Source: Stutzerimonas balearica DSM 6083 (GTDB taxonomy: Bacteria; Pseudomonadota; Gammaproteobacteria; Pseudomonadales; Pseudomonadaceae). Taken from it: DNA of 64,000 bases. Of this stretch, positions 46,989 through 58,120 are shown piece after piece (position 1 is the first letter of the stretch; every line of letters begins with the position of its first letter). Below the pieces are notes generated by a model that worked only from the letters and a program-made list of their open reading frames with translations, had not been told where the DNA came from and made no database searches. The translations under genes were made by a program, and so were the position numbers. Location of the stretch: NCBI RefSeq assembly GCF_000818015.1, contig NZ_CP007511.1, forward strand, positions 868,001 to 932,000. Direction: 5' to 3'.

Positions 46989-49871
46989 ATGCTTGAACTC
47001 AATGCCCAGCACATCCACATGCAACAGGCCGCCGTCGACAAGAACGCAGCGCTGGCGCTGCTGGCCGAGGTGCTGGTCGCCGACGGGCTGGTGGCGCCCG
47101 GTTACCTGGACGTCTTGCGCGCACGTGAAGCCCAGGGCTCGACCTTTCTCGGCCAGGGCATCGCGATCCCCCATGGCACCCCGGAAACCCGCGATCAGGT
47201 GTTCACCACGGGCGTGCGGCTGCTGCATTTTCCGGAGGGCGTCGACTGGGGCAACGGCCAGCAGGTCCACCTCGCCATCGGCATCGCCGCGCGCTCCGAC
47301 GAGCATCTGCGTCTGCTGCAGCTGCTGACCCGCGCCCTCGGTGAGGGCGACCTCAGTGAGGCGCTGCAGAGCGCCGAAAGCCCCGAGGCGATCATCGCCC
47401 TACTGCAGGGGGCGCCGCAGGAACTGGCGCTCGATGGCGAACTGGTGGGGCTGGGCGTTGCCGCCGAGGACTTCGATGAGCTGGCCTGGCAGGGCGTCAA
47501 GCTGCTCAAGCGCGCCGAGTGCGTGGTCTCCGGCTTCAATGCCGGGCTCGCGCTCGACCAGGCCTTGCCGCTCGGTGAGGGCCTCTGGTGGTTGAGCAGC
47601 GAGCAGTCGGTGCAGCGACCGGGGCTGGCGTTCGTCACACCCGCCGCGTCGCTGGATCATCACGGCCAGCCGCTCAACGGCCTGTTCGTGCTGGCCAGCC
47701 TCGGCGAAGCACACCGGGCGATGCTCGAGCGCCTGTGCAACCTGCTGATCGAGGGGCGCGGCGCGGAGCTGAGCCAGGCGACCTCCAGTCGCACAGTGCT
47801 CGAAGCACTGGGCGGCGACGTGCCGGCGGACTGGCCGAGCGCCCGCGTGCCGCTGGCCAATGCCCACGGCCTGCACGCACGCCCGGCCAAGGTGCTGACC
47901 GAGGTCGCACAGGCTTTCGCCGGCGAGATCCGCGTGCGCCTGGCCGGCAGCCAGAGCGCGGGGGTGTCGGCCAAGAGCCTGAGCAAGCTGCTGGCGATGG
48001 GCTCGCATCGTGGGCAGGTGCTGGAGTTCATCGCCGAGCCCTCGATCGCCAATGATGCGCTGCCGGCATTGGTGCGCGCGGTGGAAGAAGGGCTGGGCGA
48101 GGAAATCGAGCCGCTGCCAGCCGGCGGTGAGTCGGCGGAGCAGCCAGCTGCCACCGTGCAACTGAATGAAGGCGCCCAGGACGTGCCCGCCCTGCGGGCC
48201 GGCGAGCAGGTTATCGGCATCGCCGCCTCGCCCGGCATCGCCATCGGCCCGGTGCTGGTGCGCAAGCCGCAGGCGATCGACTATCCGCGGCGCGGCGAAT
48301 CGCCCGCCGTCGAGCTGCAGCGGCTCGACGCGGCGCTGGACAAGGTGTTCGGCGAAATCGGCACGCTGATCGCGCAGAGCCAGGTCGCCAGCATCCGCGA
48401 CATCTTCACCACCCACCAGGCCATGCTCAGGGATCCCGCCCTGCGCGAAGAGGTGCAGGTGCGCCTGCAGAAAGGCCTCAGCGCCGAAGCGGCCTGGATG
48501 GAGGAAATCGAAAGCGCGGCGCAGCAGCAGGAGGCGCTGCATGACCAGCTGCTCGCCGAGCGTGCGGCCGACCTGCGCGACGTGGGCCGCCGCGTGCTGG
48601 CCTGCCTGGCCGGTGTCGAAGCCGAGCAGGCCCCGGATGAGCCCTACATTCTGGTGATGGACGAGGTGGCGCCGTCGGACGTCGCCACCCTCAATGCCCA
48701 GCGCGTCGCCGGTATTCTCACTGCCGGCGGCGGCGCCACCTCGCACAGCGCCATCATTGCCCGGGCGTTGGGTATTCCGGCCATCGTCGGCGCCGGGCCC
48801 GGTGTGCTCGGCCTGGCGCCCAACACCCTGCTGCTGCTCGATGGCGAGCGCGGCGAGCTGCTGGTGGCGCCGAGCGATACGCAGCTCGAACAGGCCCGGG
48901 GCGAGCGCGCCGCGCGGGAGGAACGCAAGCGCCTGGCCCATGAGCGACGTCTGGAGCCGGCGATCACCCGTGACGGCCATCCGGTGGAGATCGCTGCCAA
49001 CATCGGCGCCGCCGGCGAGACGCCCGAGGCGGTGGCGCTCGGTGCCGAGGGCATCGGCCTGCTGCGCACCGAGCTGGTGTTCATGAACCACGCTCAGGCG
49101 CCGGATCAGGCGACTCAGGAAGCCGAATACCGCCGTGTGCTGGAAGCCCTCGAAGGCCGGCCCCTGGTGGTGCGCACGCTCGACGTCGGCGGCGACAAGC
49201 CGCTGCCGTACTGGCCGATGCCGGCCGAGGAGAACCCCTTCCTCGGCGTGCGCGGCATTCGCCTGAGCCTGCAACGCCCGGACATTCTCGAAACCCAGCT
49301 GCGTGCCTTGCTGGCATCCGCCGACGGCCGGCCGCTGCGGATCATGTTTCCCATGGTCGGCAATATCGAGGAATGGCGCACCGCCAAGGCGCTGGTCGAT
49401 CGCCTGCGCGTCGAACTGCCGGTGGCCGACCTGCAGGTGGGCATCATGATCGAGATCCCGTCCGCCGCGCTGATCGCGCCGGTGCTGGCGCAGGAAGTCG
49501 ATTTCTTCAGCATCGGTACCAACGATCTGACCCAGTACACGCTGGCCATCGACCGTGGCCACCCGACGCTGTCCGGCCAGGCCGATGGCCTGCACCCGGC
49601 CGTGTTGCGCCTGATCGGCATGACGGTGGAAGCCGCCCATGCGCAGGGCAAATGGGTCGGCGTCTGCGGCGAGCTGGCCGCCGATGCGCTGGCTATACCC
49701 ATGCTGGTGGGGCTGGGCGTTGACGAGTTGAGTGTGTCGGCGCGCAGCATCGCGCTGGTCAAGGCGCGGGTGCGCGAGCTGGACTTCGTCGCCTGTCAGA
49801 GGCTGGCTCAGCAGGCCCTGATGTTGCCCGGCGCCCATGAAGTGCGCGCCTTCGTCGGGGAGCATTGCTGA
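46989..49871 (+). CDS. fruB: fructose PTS multiphosphoryl transfer protein (EIIA-HPr-EI)
   Basis: 960 residues from ATG 46989 (AAGGAG seven bases upstream). EIIA-Fru domain at the N-terminus with phospho-histidine H62 in GIAIPHGTPE; HPr domain with H296 in NAHGLHARPAK; enzyme I domain from about 410 with H586 in GGGATSHSAIIARA, and the C-terminal PEP-binding part (GTNDLTQYTLAIDRGHP). Takes phosphate from PEP and passes it to FruA. First gene of fruBKA, under Cra control. Confidence 0.97.
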   Translation: MLELNAQHIHMQQAAVDKNAALALLAEVLVADGLVAPGYLDVLRAREAQGSTFLGQGIAIPHGTPETRDQVFTTGVRLLHFPEGVDWGNGQQVHLAIGIAARSDEHLRLLQLLTRALGEGDLSEALQSAESPEAIIALLQGAPQELALDGELVGLGVAAEDFDELAWQGVKLLKRAECVVSGFNAGLALDQALPLGEGLWWLSSEQSVQRPGLAFVTPAASLDHHGQPLNGLFVLASLGEAHRAMLERLCNLLIEGRGAELSQATSSRTVLEALGGDVPADWPSARVPLANAHGLHARPAKVLTEVAQAFAGEIRVRLAGSQSAGVSAKSLSKLLAMGSHRGQVLEFIAEPSIANDALPALVRAVEEGLGEEIEPLPAGGESAEQPAATVQLNEGAQDVPALRAGEQVIGIAASPGIAIGPVLVRKPQAIDYPRRGESPAVELQRLDAALDKVFGEIGTLIAQSQVASIRDIFTTHQAMLRDPALREEVQVRLQKGLSAEAAWMEEIESAAQQQEALHDQLLAERAADLRDVGRRVLACLAGVEAEQAPDEPYILVMDEVAPSDVATLNAQRVAGILTAGGGATSHSAIIARALGIPAIVGAGPGVLGLAPNTLLLLDGERGELLVAPSDTQLEQARGERAAREERKRLAHERRLEPAITRDGHPVEIAANIGAAGETPEAVALGAEGIGLLRTELVFMNHAQAPDQATQEAEYRRVLEALEGRPLVVRTLDVGGDKPLPYWPMPAEENPFLGVRGIRLSLQRPDILETQLRALLASADGRPLRIMFPMVGNIEEWRTAKALVDRLRVELPVADLQVGIMIEIPSAALIAPVLAQEVDFFSIGTNDLTQYTLAIDRGHPTLSGQADGLHPAVLRLIGMTVEAAHAQGKWVGVCGELAADALAIPMLVGLGVDELSVSARSIALVKARVRELDFVACQRLAQQALMLPGAHEVRAFVGEHC

Positions 49872-50809
49872 TGGCGCGCGTACTGACCGTCACCCTCAAT
49901 CCTGCACTGGATCTCACCGTGCAGCTGCCCGCGCTGCGCCTGGGCGAAGTCAATCGCAGCGACAACCTGCAGGTGCATGCCGCGGGCAAGGGGCTCAACG
50001 TCGCCCAGGTCCTGGCCGATCTCGGCCATCAGCTGACCGTGACCGGCTTTCTCGGCGAAGCCAATGCGCAGCCTTTCGAGCAGCTGTTTGCCGCGCGGGG
50101 CTTTGCCGACGAATTCGTCCGCGTGGCGGGCGAGACCCGCAGCAACATCAAGCTGGCCGAGGCGGATGGGCGGATTACCGATATCAATGGCCCGGGGCTG
50201 GAGGTCGGTGCCGCCCAGCGCGACGAGCTCCTAGCCCGCCTCGAGCGCCTGGTGCCTGGCCATGAGCTGGTCGTGGTGGCCGGCAGCCTGCCGCGTGGCG
50301 TCGACAGCCACTGGTTCGTGGAGATGCTGAACACGCTCAAAGCGCTCCGTGCACGGTTGGCGTTGGACACCAGCGGTGCGGCGCTGCGCGAGGGGCTGGC
50401 GGCCAAGCCCTGGCTGGTCAAGCCCAATGAAGAGGAACTGGCCGAGGCGCGTGGCCGCCAGCTGGTCGATCCGCAGGTCCTTGGCCGCGAAGCCTGGCGG
50501 CTGCAGGTCGAGGGCATCGAGCACGTCGTGGTGTCGCAGGGCGCCGCCGGGGTCAGCTGGTTTTCGCCGACTGCCGCCTGGCATGCCCAGCCGCCGAAGG
50601 TGCGGGTGGTCAGCACCGTGGGCGCGGGGGATTCGCTGCTGGCCGGCATGCTCCACGGCTTGCTGGCGGGGTGGCCGGCCGAGCGCACCCTGGCGCATGC
50701 CACGGCGATTGCGGCTCAGGCCGTCGGGCAGGTTGGCTTCGGTATCACTGATCGGGCGCAACTCGCCGAGCTTGAAGCGGCCGTGCGGCTGCAGCCGCTC
50801 AGCCAATAA
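49871..50809 (+). CDS. fruK: 1-phosphofructokinase
   Basis: 312 residues, PfkB family. N-terminal TVTLNPALDLTV, NVAQVLADLG and the C-terminal signature VGAGDSLLAGMLHG with the catalytic aspartate. Converts fructose-1-phosphate, the product of the PTS, to fructose-1,6-bisphosphate. Start overlaps the fruB stop by one base (TGATG). Confidence 0.96.
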   Translation: MARVLTVTLNPALDLTVQLPALRLGEVNRSDNLQVHAAGKGLNVAQVLADLGHQLTVTGFLGEANAQPFEQLFAARGFADEFVRVAGETRSNIKLAEADGRITDINGPGLEVGAAQRDELLARLERLVPGHELVVVAGSLPRGVDSHWFVEMLNTLKALRARLALDTSGAALREGLAAKPWLVKPNEEELAEARGRQLVDPQVLGREAWRLQVEGIEHVVVSQGAAGVSWFSPTAAWHAQPPKVRVVSTVGAGDSLLAGMLHGLLAGWPAERTLAHATAIAAQAVGQVGFGITDRAQLAELEAAVRLQPLSQ

Positions 50810-50826
50810 TTACAAGAGGTGAAGGA

Positions 50827-52566
50827 ATGAATCTGCTCATCATCACGGCCTGCCCCAACGGAATGGTCACCAGCGTGCTGACCTCGCGCCTGCTCGAAGC
50901 CGCGGCCCAGCGCCTGGGCTGGTCGACCGCCGTGGAGGTTCACGATCCCAAGGCCATTGGCTCGCCGCTCACGCCGGCACAGATCGCCAACGCCGACCTG
51001 GTCGTGGTGGTCAAGACCGGGCCACTGTCGCTGCAACGTTTCGTCGGCAAGCGCGTGGTGCAATCGACGCCGTCCGAAGCCTTGCTCGACCCGGAGGGCT
51101 TTCTGCGCAGCGCCGCTGAGACGGCGACCGAACTGCAGCAGATTGATGACGCCGACGCCGCGCCAGCTGGCGGTAAACCCAAGCTGGTGGCTATCACCGC
51201 CTGCCCGACCGGTGTCGCGCATACCTTCATGGCGGCCGAGGCCCTGCAGCAGGCGGCGGTGCGCAAAGGCTACGACCTGCAGGTGGAGACGCGCGGCTCG
51301 GTGGGCGCGCGCAATGTGCTCGACCCCCAGGCCATCGAGGCGGCCGACGCGGTGCTGCTGGCGACCGATATCGAGGTGGATGTCGCCCGTTTCGCCGGCA
51401 AGCGCGTGTTCCGCTGCGGCACCGGTGTCGCGTTGAAGCAACCGGAGGCGACGCTGGATCGCGCGCTGCAGGAGGCGGCCGTGCTCGGCGGTGGCGCTAC
51501 GGCAGGCGCCGTGGCAGGGGAGCAGAAGGCGGAGAAGACCGGTGTCTACAAGCACCTGCTGACCGGGGTGTCCTACATGCTGCCGATGGTGGTGGCGGGC
51601 GGTCTGCTGATCGCCCTGTCGTTCGTCTTCGGCATCGAGGCGTTCAAGGAGGAGGGCACGCTGGCCGCTGCCTTGATGAAGATCGGCGGCGAAACCGCCT
51701 TCCAGCTGATGGTGCCGCTGCTGGCCGGCTACATCGCCTATTCCATCGCCGACCGCCCGGGCCTGGCGCCCGGCATGATCGGCGGCTTGCTGGCCGGCAC
51801 ACTCGGCGCGGGCTTCATTGGCGGCATCATCGCCGGTTTCGTCGCCGGCTATGCGGCCAAGGCGGTGAGTCGCTGGATTCCACTGCCGGCCAGCATCGAG
51901 TCGCTCAAGCCGATCCTGATCATTCCGCTGCTGGCCAGCCTGGTGACGGGCCTGGTGATGATCTACATCGTCGGCACGCCGGTGGCGAAGCTGCTCGCCG
52001 GGCTCACCGAATTCCTCGACACCATGGGCACCTCCAACGCGATCCTGCTCGGGCTGCTGCTGGGCACCATGATGTGCGTCGATCTCGGCGGGCCGGTGAA
52101 CAAGGCGGCCTATGCCTTCTCCGTCGGGCTGCTCGCCTCGCAAAGCTACGCGCCGATGGCCGCGACCATGGCCGCCGGCATGGTGCCGCCGATCGGCATG
52201 GGCATCGCCACGCTGATCGCCCGGCGCAAGTTCGCCCAGACCGAGCGCGAAGCCGGCAAGGCCGCGCTGGTGCTGGGGTGCTGCTTCATCTCCGAGGGCG
52301 CGATTCCCTTCGCTGCCAAGGACCCGCTGCGGGTGATTCCTGCCAGCATCGCCGGCGGTGCGCTGACCGGCGCGCTGTCCATGGCGTTCGGTGCCAAGCT
52401 GCTGGCGCCCCATGGCGGGCTGTTCGTGCTGCTGATCCCCAACGCGATCAACCATGCCTTGCTCTACCTGGTCGCGATCCTGGCCGGGAGCCTGCTGACC
52501 GGGGTGGTCTATGCACTGATCAAACAGTCCGAGACACAGCCGCTCTCGGTCGGCGCCGCACCCTGA
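50827..52566 (+). CDS. fruA: fructose PTS EIIBC component
   Basis: 579 residues. Two EIIB-like domains: a first one beginning NLLIITACPNG and a second with the phospho-cysteine in VAITACPTGVAHTFMAAEAL, then an EIIC membrane domain of about nine helices from residue 240 (HLLTGVSYMLPMVVAGG). Imports fructose as fructose-1-phosphate. AGGTGAAGGA precedes the start. No clear terminator separates it from gcd, 120 nt downstream. Confidence 0.96.
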   Translation: MNLLIITACPNGMVTSVLTSRLLEAAAQRLGWSTAVEVHDPKAIGSPLTPAQIANADLVVVVKTGPLSLQRFVGKRVVQSTPSEALLDPEGFLRSAAETATELQQIDDADAAPAGGKPKLVAITACPTGVAHTFMAAEALQQAAVRKGYDLQVETRGSVGARNVLDPQAIEAADAVLLATDIEVDVARFAGKRVFRCGTGVALKQPEATLDRALQEAAVLGGGATAGAVAGEQKAEKTGVYKHLLTGVSYMLPMVVAGGLLIALSFVFGIEAFKEEGTLAAALMKIGGETAFQLMVPLLAGYIAYSIADRPGLAPGMIGGLLAGTLGAGFIGGIIAGFVAGYAAKAVSRWIPLPASIESLKPILIIPLLASLVTGLVMIYIVGTPVAKLLAGLTEFLDTMGTSNAILLGLLLGTMMCVDLGGPVNKAAYAFSVGLLASQSYAPMAATMAAGMVPPIGMGIATLIARRKFAQTEREAGKAALVLGCCFISEGAIPFAAKDPLRVIPASIAGGALTGALSMAFGAKLLAPHGGLFVLLIPNAINHALLYLVAILAGSLLTGVVYALIKQSETQPLSVGAAP

Positions 52567-52686
52567 GCGGTGCGCTGCAAGGGCTGAACTAAACGGCCTG
52601 CCGCCGTATCCACTGAATGCCGGGGGAGGCTTTGTGTCAGAACGTTTCGCTCCCGGATTTCCAGAACAAGACGGTGGAGGCACTGC

Positions 52687-55086
52687 ATGAGCATCGATCA
52701 CGGGCCACGGCCCCTGCGAATCACCCTGACGGCCCTGGTGGTGGTGGTGCTGGGCGTGGTGCTGGCTGTAGGCGGCGGCTACCTGGCCACATTGGGCGGA
52801 TCCTGGTACTACCTGATCGCCGGTGTCGGGCTGCTGCTGGTTGCCGGGTTGCTGTTCGCTCGCCGACGCGCCGCGCTCTGGCTCTACGCCGCGCTGTTGC
52901 TCGGGACATTGGCGTGGACGCTGTACGAAGTCCGTTTCGACTGGTGGCAGCTGGCGCCGCGCATAGACCTCTGGTGCATCCTCGGGCTCTGGCTGATCCT
53001 GCCTTTCGTCAATCGCCATGTCGGCCGCCGGCGGGTCTGGCGTGACGGTGCCAGTGGCCTGCTTGGCGTGGGCCTGTTGGCCGGCGCGCTGATGGCCGCC
53101 TACTCGCTGACGCAGGACTACCACTCGATCGAGGGCCAGTTCAGCGACGCGCAGATGCAAGGCCTTGCCCCGGAAGGCCAGGCCGGCCGTGAGGCCGAAG
53201 CATGGACCGCCTACGGTGGCTCTGACCGCGGTAACCGTTACTCACCGGCGGACCTGATCACGCCGCAGAACGTCGGCAAACTGAAGAAGGCCTGGGAGTT
53301 CCACACCGGGGACCTGCCGGGGCCGAACGATCCGGGCGAGTTCACCTACGAGGTCACGCCGCTGAAGATCGGCGACAACCTCTACCTCTGCACCCCTCAC
53401 AGCATCGCCATCGCTGTGGACGCCACCACCGGAGAGGAGCGCTGGCGCTTCGACCCGAACATCAACCGCAAGGCCGAGTATTACCAGCACATGACTTGTC
53501 GGGGGCTGGCCTTCCACGATGCGAGCCGCTACGCCGCGAGCCCCGGCGATACCGGGCAGGGAGCGGCGCGTTGCGAGCGCCGCCTGTTCCTGCCGACCAA
53601 CGACGGCACGCTCGTTGCCCTGGACGCCGACGACGGCAAGCCCTGCGAGGACTTCGGCGATGCCGGCGTGGTGGATCTCAAGGCCGGCCTGGGCGAGGGC
53701 GCGCTGGGTGTCTATCTGCCGACTTCGCCACCGGTGGTCACCGAAAGGCTGGTCATCGTCGGCGGTTCGATCACCGACAACGGCGCGGTGGATTCGCCCG
53801 GGGGCGTGGTTCGCGCCTACGACGTGCGCAGTGGCGAACTGGTTTGGAACTTCGACCCGGGCAACCCGGACGCCACCGAGCCCCTGCCACCGGGAGAGAC
53901 CTATACGCGCAGCACGCCGAACTGGTGGACGACGTCGGTGGCCGACGAGTCGCTGGGCCTGGTCTACATTCCCACCGGCAACCAGACGCCCGACCAATGG
54001 GCGAAACCGCGCACACCTGAGACGGAGCGCTTCACCGCTACCCTGGTCGCGCTGGAGCTGGCGACCGGAAAGGTGCGTTGGGAATTCCAGACGGTGCACC
54101 ACGACCTCTGGGACCGCGACCTGCCTTCGCAGCCAACGTTGGTCGACATCGAAGGGCCGCAGGGTGTGGTGCCGGCCATTGTCCAGCCGACCAAGCGTGG
54201 TGACCTCTACGTGCTCGACCGGCGCACCGGCGAGCCGATCGTGCCGGTCAAGGAGATCCCCGTTCCGCAGGGCACCGATTACGGCGAATTCACCGCGCCG
54301 ACCCAGCCCACCTCGGCTTTGAGCTATGCGCCACAGGCACCGCTGCGCGAGCGCGACATGTGGGGTGGCACGCCGCTGGACCAGATGATGTGTCGCATCC
54401 AGTTCCGCAAGCTGCGCTATGAAGGTGACTTCACGCCGCCGTCGGAGCAGGGCTCGCTGATCTACCCGGGCAATGTCGGGACCTTCAACTGGCCGTCCGT
54501 AGCGGTCGATCCACACCGCCAGCTGTTGTTCGGCGCGCCGAACTACCTGGCCTTCGTCTCGACCATGGTCAAGCGTAGCGAGGTCGCTCCGGATGAGCGC
54601 ACCGGCGGCGGCGAAACCGGCCTGCAGCCGAACCTGGGCGCGCCCTACATGGTGACGCTCAAGCCCTTCATGTCGGTGATTGGCCTGCCTTGCCAGACGC
54701 CGCCGTGGGGGTATGTCACCGCGCTCGACCTGCGCAACATGAAGAAGGTCTGGCTGCACAAGAACGGCACCAGTCGTGACAGCGCGTCTCTGGGGCTGCC
54801 TTTCCCAGTAGGTACGCCGGCGCTGGGCGGGCCGATCGTCACCGCGGGCGGGGTGGCCTTCATGAGCGGCACGCTGGACTACTACCTGCGGGCGTATGAC
54901 CTGAAGACCGGCGAGCAGCTATGGAAGGGCCGCCTGCCCGCAGGTGGCCAGGCCACGCCGATCACCTACGTGTCGGAGAAAAACGGCAAGCAATACGTGG
55001 TGCAGATGGCCGGCGGGCATGGTTCGTTCGGGACGGAGATCGGCGACTCTCTGGTCGCCTTTGTGCTGGATGAGGAAGGCGAGTAG
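52687..55086 (+). CDS. gcd: membrane-bound PQQ-dependent glucose dehydrogenase
   Basis: 799 residues. Five N-terminal membrane helices to about residue 145, then a periplasmic eight-bladed PQQ propeller (AYGGSDRGNRYSPADLITPQNV, HMTCRGLAFHDAS, TTSVADESLGLVYIPTGNQTPDQW, HHDLWDRDLPSQPTLVD, GGVAFMSGTLDYYLRAYDLKTGEQLW). Oxidises glucose to gluconolactone in the periplasm and feeds ubiquinone. Quinate/shikimate dehydrogenases are related, but length and motifs favour glucose. Confidence 0.93.
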   Translation: MSIDHGPRPLRITLTALVVVVLGVVLAVGGGYLATLGGSWYYLIAGVGLLLVAGLLFARRRAALWLYAALLLGTLAWTLYEVRFDWWQLAPRIDLWCILGLWLILPFVNRHVGRRRVWRDGASGLLGVGLLAGALMAAYSLTQDYHSIEGQFSDAQMQGLAPEGQAGREAEAWTAYGGSDRGNRYSPADLITPQNVGKLKKAWEFHTGDLPGPNDPGEFTYEVTPLKIGDNLYLCTPHSIAIAVDATTGEERWRFDPNINRKAEYYQHMTCRGLAFHDASRYAASPGDTGQGAARCERRLFLPTNDGTLVALDADDGKPCEDFGDAGVVDLKAGLGEGALGVYLPTSPPVVTERLVIVGGSITDNGAVDSPGGVVRAYDVRSGELVWNFDPGNPDATEPLPPGETYTRSTPNWWTTSVADESLGLVYIPTGNQTPDQWAKPRTPETERFTATLVALELATGKVRWEFQTVHHDLWDRDLPSQPTLVDIEGPQGVVPAIVQPTKRGDLYVLDRRTGEPIVPVKEIPVPQGTDYGEFTAPTQPTSALSYAPQAPLRERDMWGGTPLDQMMCRIQFRKLRYEGDFTPPSEQGSLIYPGNVGTFNWPSVAVDPHRQLLFGAPNYLAFVSTMVKRSEVAPDERTGGGETGLQPNLGAPYMVTLKPFMSVIGLPCQTPPWGYVTALDLRNMKKVWLHKNGTSRDSASLGLPFPVGTPALGGPIVTAGGVAFMSGTLDYYLRAYDLKTGEQLWKGRLPAGGQATPITYVSEKNGKQYVVQMAGGHGSFGTEIGDSLVAFVLDEEGE

Positions 55087-55161
55087 GGGGTGGCTGCCTT
55101 CGACGAATTTGGTGATGGCCTCGGCGACGTCACCCGCCGAAACTCCGCCCCCTCACCCTAG

Positions 55162-55184
55162 CCCTCTCCCCGAATGGGAGAGGG
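55162..55184 (+). terminator. hairpin after gcd, part of a dispersed repeat
   Basis: Perfect CCCTCTCCC / GGGAGAGGG stem with loop CGAAT, 75 nt after gcd. The same CCCTCACCC...CTCTCCCC text recurs at 55510-55540, so this is a repeat that may act as a terminator; no T run. Confidence 0.45.
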
Positions 55185-55237
55185 GACCGGTTTCGTGCAA
55201 GCCGAAACGATCGGTAGCCAGCTTGAGCTCTCATGCT

Positions 55238-55272
55238 GGTTGGCGGTTGGCGGTTGGCGGTTGGCGGTTGGC
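55238..55272. repeat. 7-bp tandem repeat, five copies
   Basis: GGTTGGC repeated five times without interruption in the gene-free stretch after gcd. Confidence 0.9.
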
Positions 55273-55326
55273 GGGCCGATGACTAGGTGGCCGTCTTTCC
55301 GGTTGAGATTGCCGCGCTCATCAGGT

Positions 55327-55409
55327 GCGCTCGATCCAGCGCCTTTGCTCTTTTGCGTGAGCGGGTCGGGTGAGGGGGCGGGTTTCGATCCAGCGCAAAA
55401 GCTCAGTCA
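55327..55409 (-). pseudogene. decayed copy of the 3' end of the DUF559 gene
   Basis: This stretch aligns with 55494-55577, the 3' end of the neighbouring DUF559 gene, with two one-base gaps; the last 21 bases agree at 18 positions. On the minus strand it still reads TELLRWIETRP against TELLRWVEARP in the intact gene. The stop is changed and nothing recognisable lies upstream. The rest of 55087-55497 holds the tandem repeat and hairpin listed separately and no gene that I can support. Confidence 0.7.
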
Positions 55410-55497
55410 GACCACCTCAGAAATGCGCAGCCCCGTGAGTCGCTGATCCACGAAGCGGCCTATTTCGTTACATATAAATCAGCATCATCCGGCGCGC

Positions 55498-55905
55498 TCA
55501 ATCCAGCTCCCTCGCCCCTTTGGGGAGAGGGTTGGGGTGAGGGGGCCGCGCTTCGACCCAGCGCAATAGCTCGGTCATTACACCGTCGAGATTCTGCAGT
55601 ACATCCAGATTGCTGAAGCGCAGAACGTCCAGCCCCTGCCGCTTCAAGTAGTCGGTGCGCAGGCGGTCCTTCGCCAGTCCGGCATCGTCATAGTGCTGGC
55701 CACCATCGAGTTCGACCACCAGCCGCAGCTCGGCACAATAGAAATCCAGCACATAGGGTGGCCACGGGTGCTGTCGCCGGAACTTGAACCCTGCCAAACC
55801 ACGATTGCGCAGCTGCCGCCACATTAGGCGCTCGCAATCGGTGAGTTGGTATCGGAGGTGTCGGGCGAACTGGCGTTGTTCGCTGGAGGCTCGCTCATCG
55901 GGCAT
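55498..55905 (-). CDS. DUF559 endonuclease-like protein
   Basis: 135 residues. DUF559 (Vsr-like restriction endonuclease fold): RQFARHLRYQLTDCERLMWRQLRNR, GFKFRRQHPWPPYVLDFYCAELRLVVELDGGQH with the acidic and ExD-type residues, then LRFSNLDVLQNLDGV. The cellular role is unknown. The last 15 residues (PPHPNPLPKGARELD) are encoded by the dispersed repeat also seen after gcd, so the original C-terminus has probably been replaced or extended. Confidence 0.85.
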   Translation of the reverse strand: MPDERASSEQRQFARHLRYQLTDCERLMWRQLRNRGLAGFKFRRQHPWPPYVLDFYCAELRLVVELDGGQHYDDAGLAKDRLRTDYLKRQGLDVLRFSNLDVLQNLDGVMTELLRWVEARPPHPNPLPKGARELD

Positions 55906-55950
55906 TTCACGATCCCTGTGAATTAACGGGCCGGCTTAGGCAAAAACAGC

Positions 55951-56259
55951 TCAGCAGGGGCGCCCCTGGTAAGTACGGTTACCGCTGGGCTCCACGCATT
56001 GCGGCTCCGTATGCTGCTCCAGGCGTGGAGATTTGTCCCGCAGACTGGACGTCAGGCTGTTCAAGAACTTCGTGGCCTGGGTCTGATCGTCGAAGCGCCG
56101 TGCGCCACTCAGTGAACCGGTGTAGCTGCCGTTGCTGGCGGCAAAGCATTGCTGGTAGTTGGCACAGGTCAGGGCGACGACCCAGTAGGGGCTGTTGACC
56201 AGAACCCCGGCCTGAGCGGCCGGGGCGATTAAGGCGAGAAGCAGGGCTAGGCGGTACAT
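55951..56259 (-). CDS. small secreted protein, hypothetical
   Basis: 102 residues with a signal peptide (MYRLALLLALIAPAAQA). Mature part has four cysteines (ALTCANYQQCFAAS, PQCVEPSGNRTYQGRPC) suggesting two disulfides in the periplasm. GGGAG lies eight bases before the ATG. No family recognised. Confidence 0.65.
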   Translation of the reverse strand: MYRLALLLALIAPAAQAGVLVNSPYWVVALTCANYQQCFAASNGSYTGSLSGARRFDDQTQATKFLNSLTSSLRDKSPRLEQHTEPQCVEPSGNRTYQGRPC

Positions 56260-56323
56260 GATATGGCTCCCGTTGGACGGCCCAACTTAGCCTATCTCTC
56301 TTGCGCCGCCTGTGGGGCAGGTC

Positions 56324-57907
<1,584 letters not shown>

Positions 57908-58091
57908 CTGAATAAGGAACCCGTCGACGGAGTAGTCGGTCTGTCAAAAAAGGCGGGGATTATAGCGGCAAACGACAGCGCCTGTGGCCCGCTCGCCCCT
58001 TCGCAAAGCCAGGATTTGTGCAGTTTCCAGGACGCTTTGTTGAGTATCGAGAACAACCGCCAGCGGATGGCCGGTCGGGGCGTTTTTTTGG

Positions 58092-58120
58092 TTGATCTGG
58101 GCCCCCCTTGGTCCTAAAGT
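58092..58120 (+). promoter_or_regulatory. candidate sigma70 promoter of speC
   Basis: TTGATC (58092-58097), 17-nt spacer, TAAAGT (58115-58120). Gives a leader of about 185 nt before speC. The remainder of 57908-58313 holds no gene; a small imperfect hairpin lies at 58174-58196 (CGAG..ATCAC / GTGAT.CTCG). Confidence 0.5.

Noticed and set aside
47400..49865. 821-residue open frame antisense to fruB
   Set aside because: Histidine/glutamine/arginine-rich shadow of fruB, whose three PTS domains are intact.
50716..53160. 814-residue open frame antisense to fruA and gcd
   Set aside because: Spans two real genes and their gap; composition typical of antisense frames.
55238..55272. Tandem GGTTGGC repeats as a CRISPR array
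   Set aside because: Repeat unit is 7 bp without spacers, and there are no cas genes.
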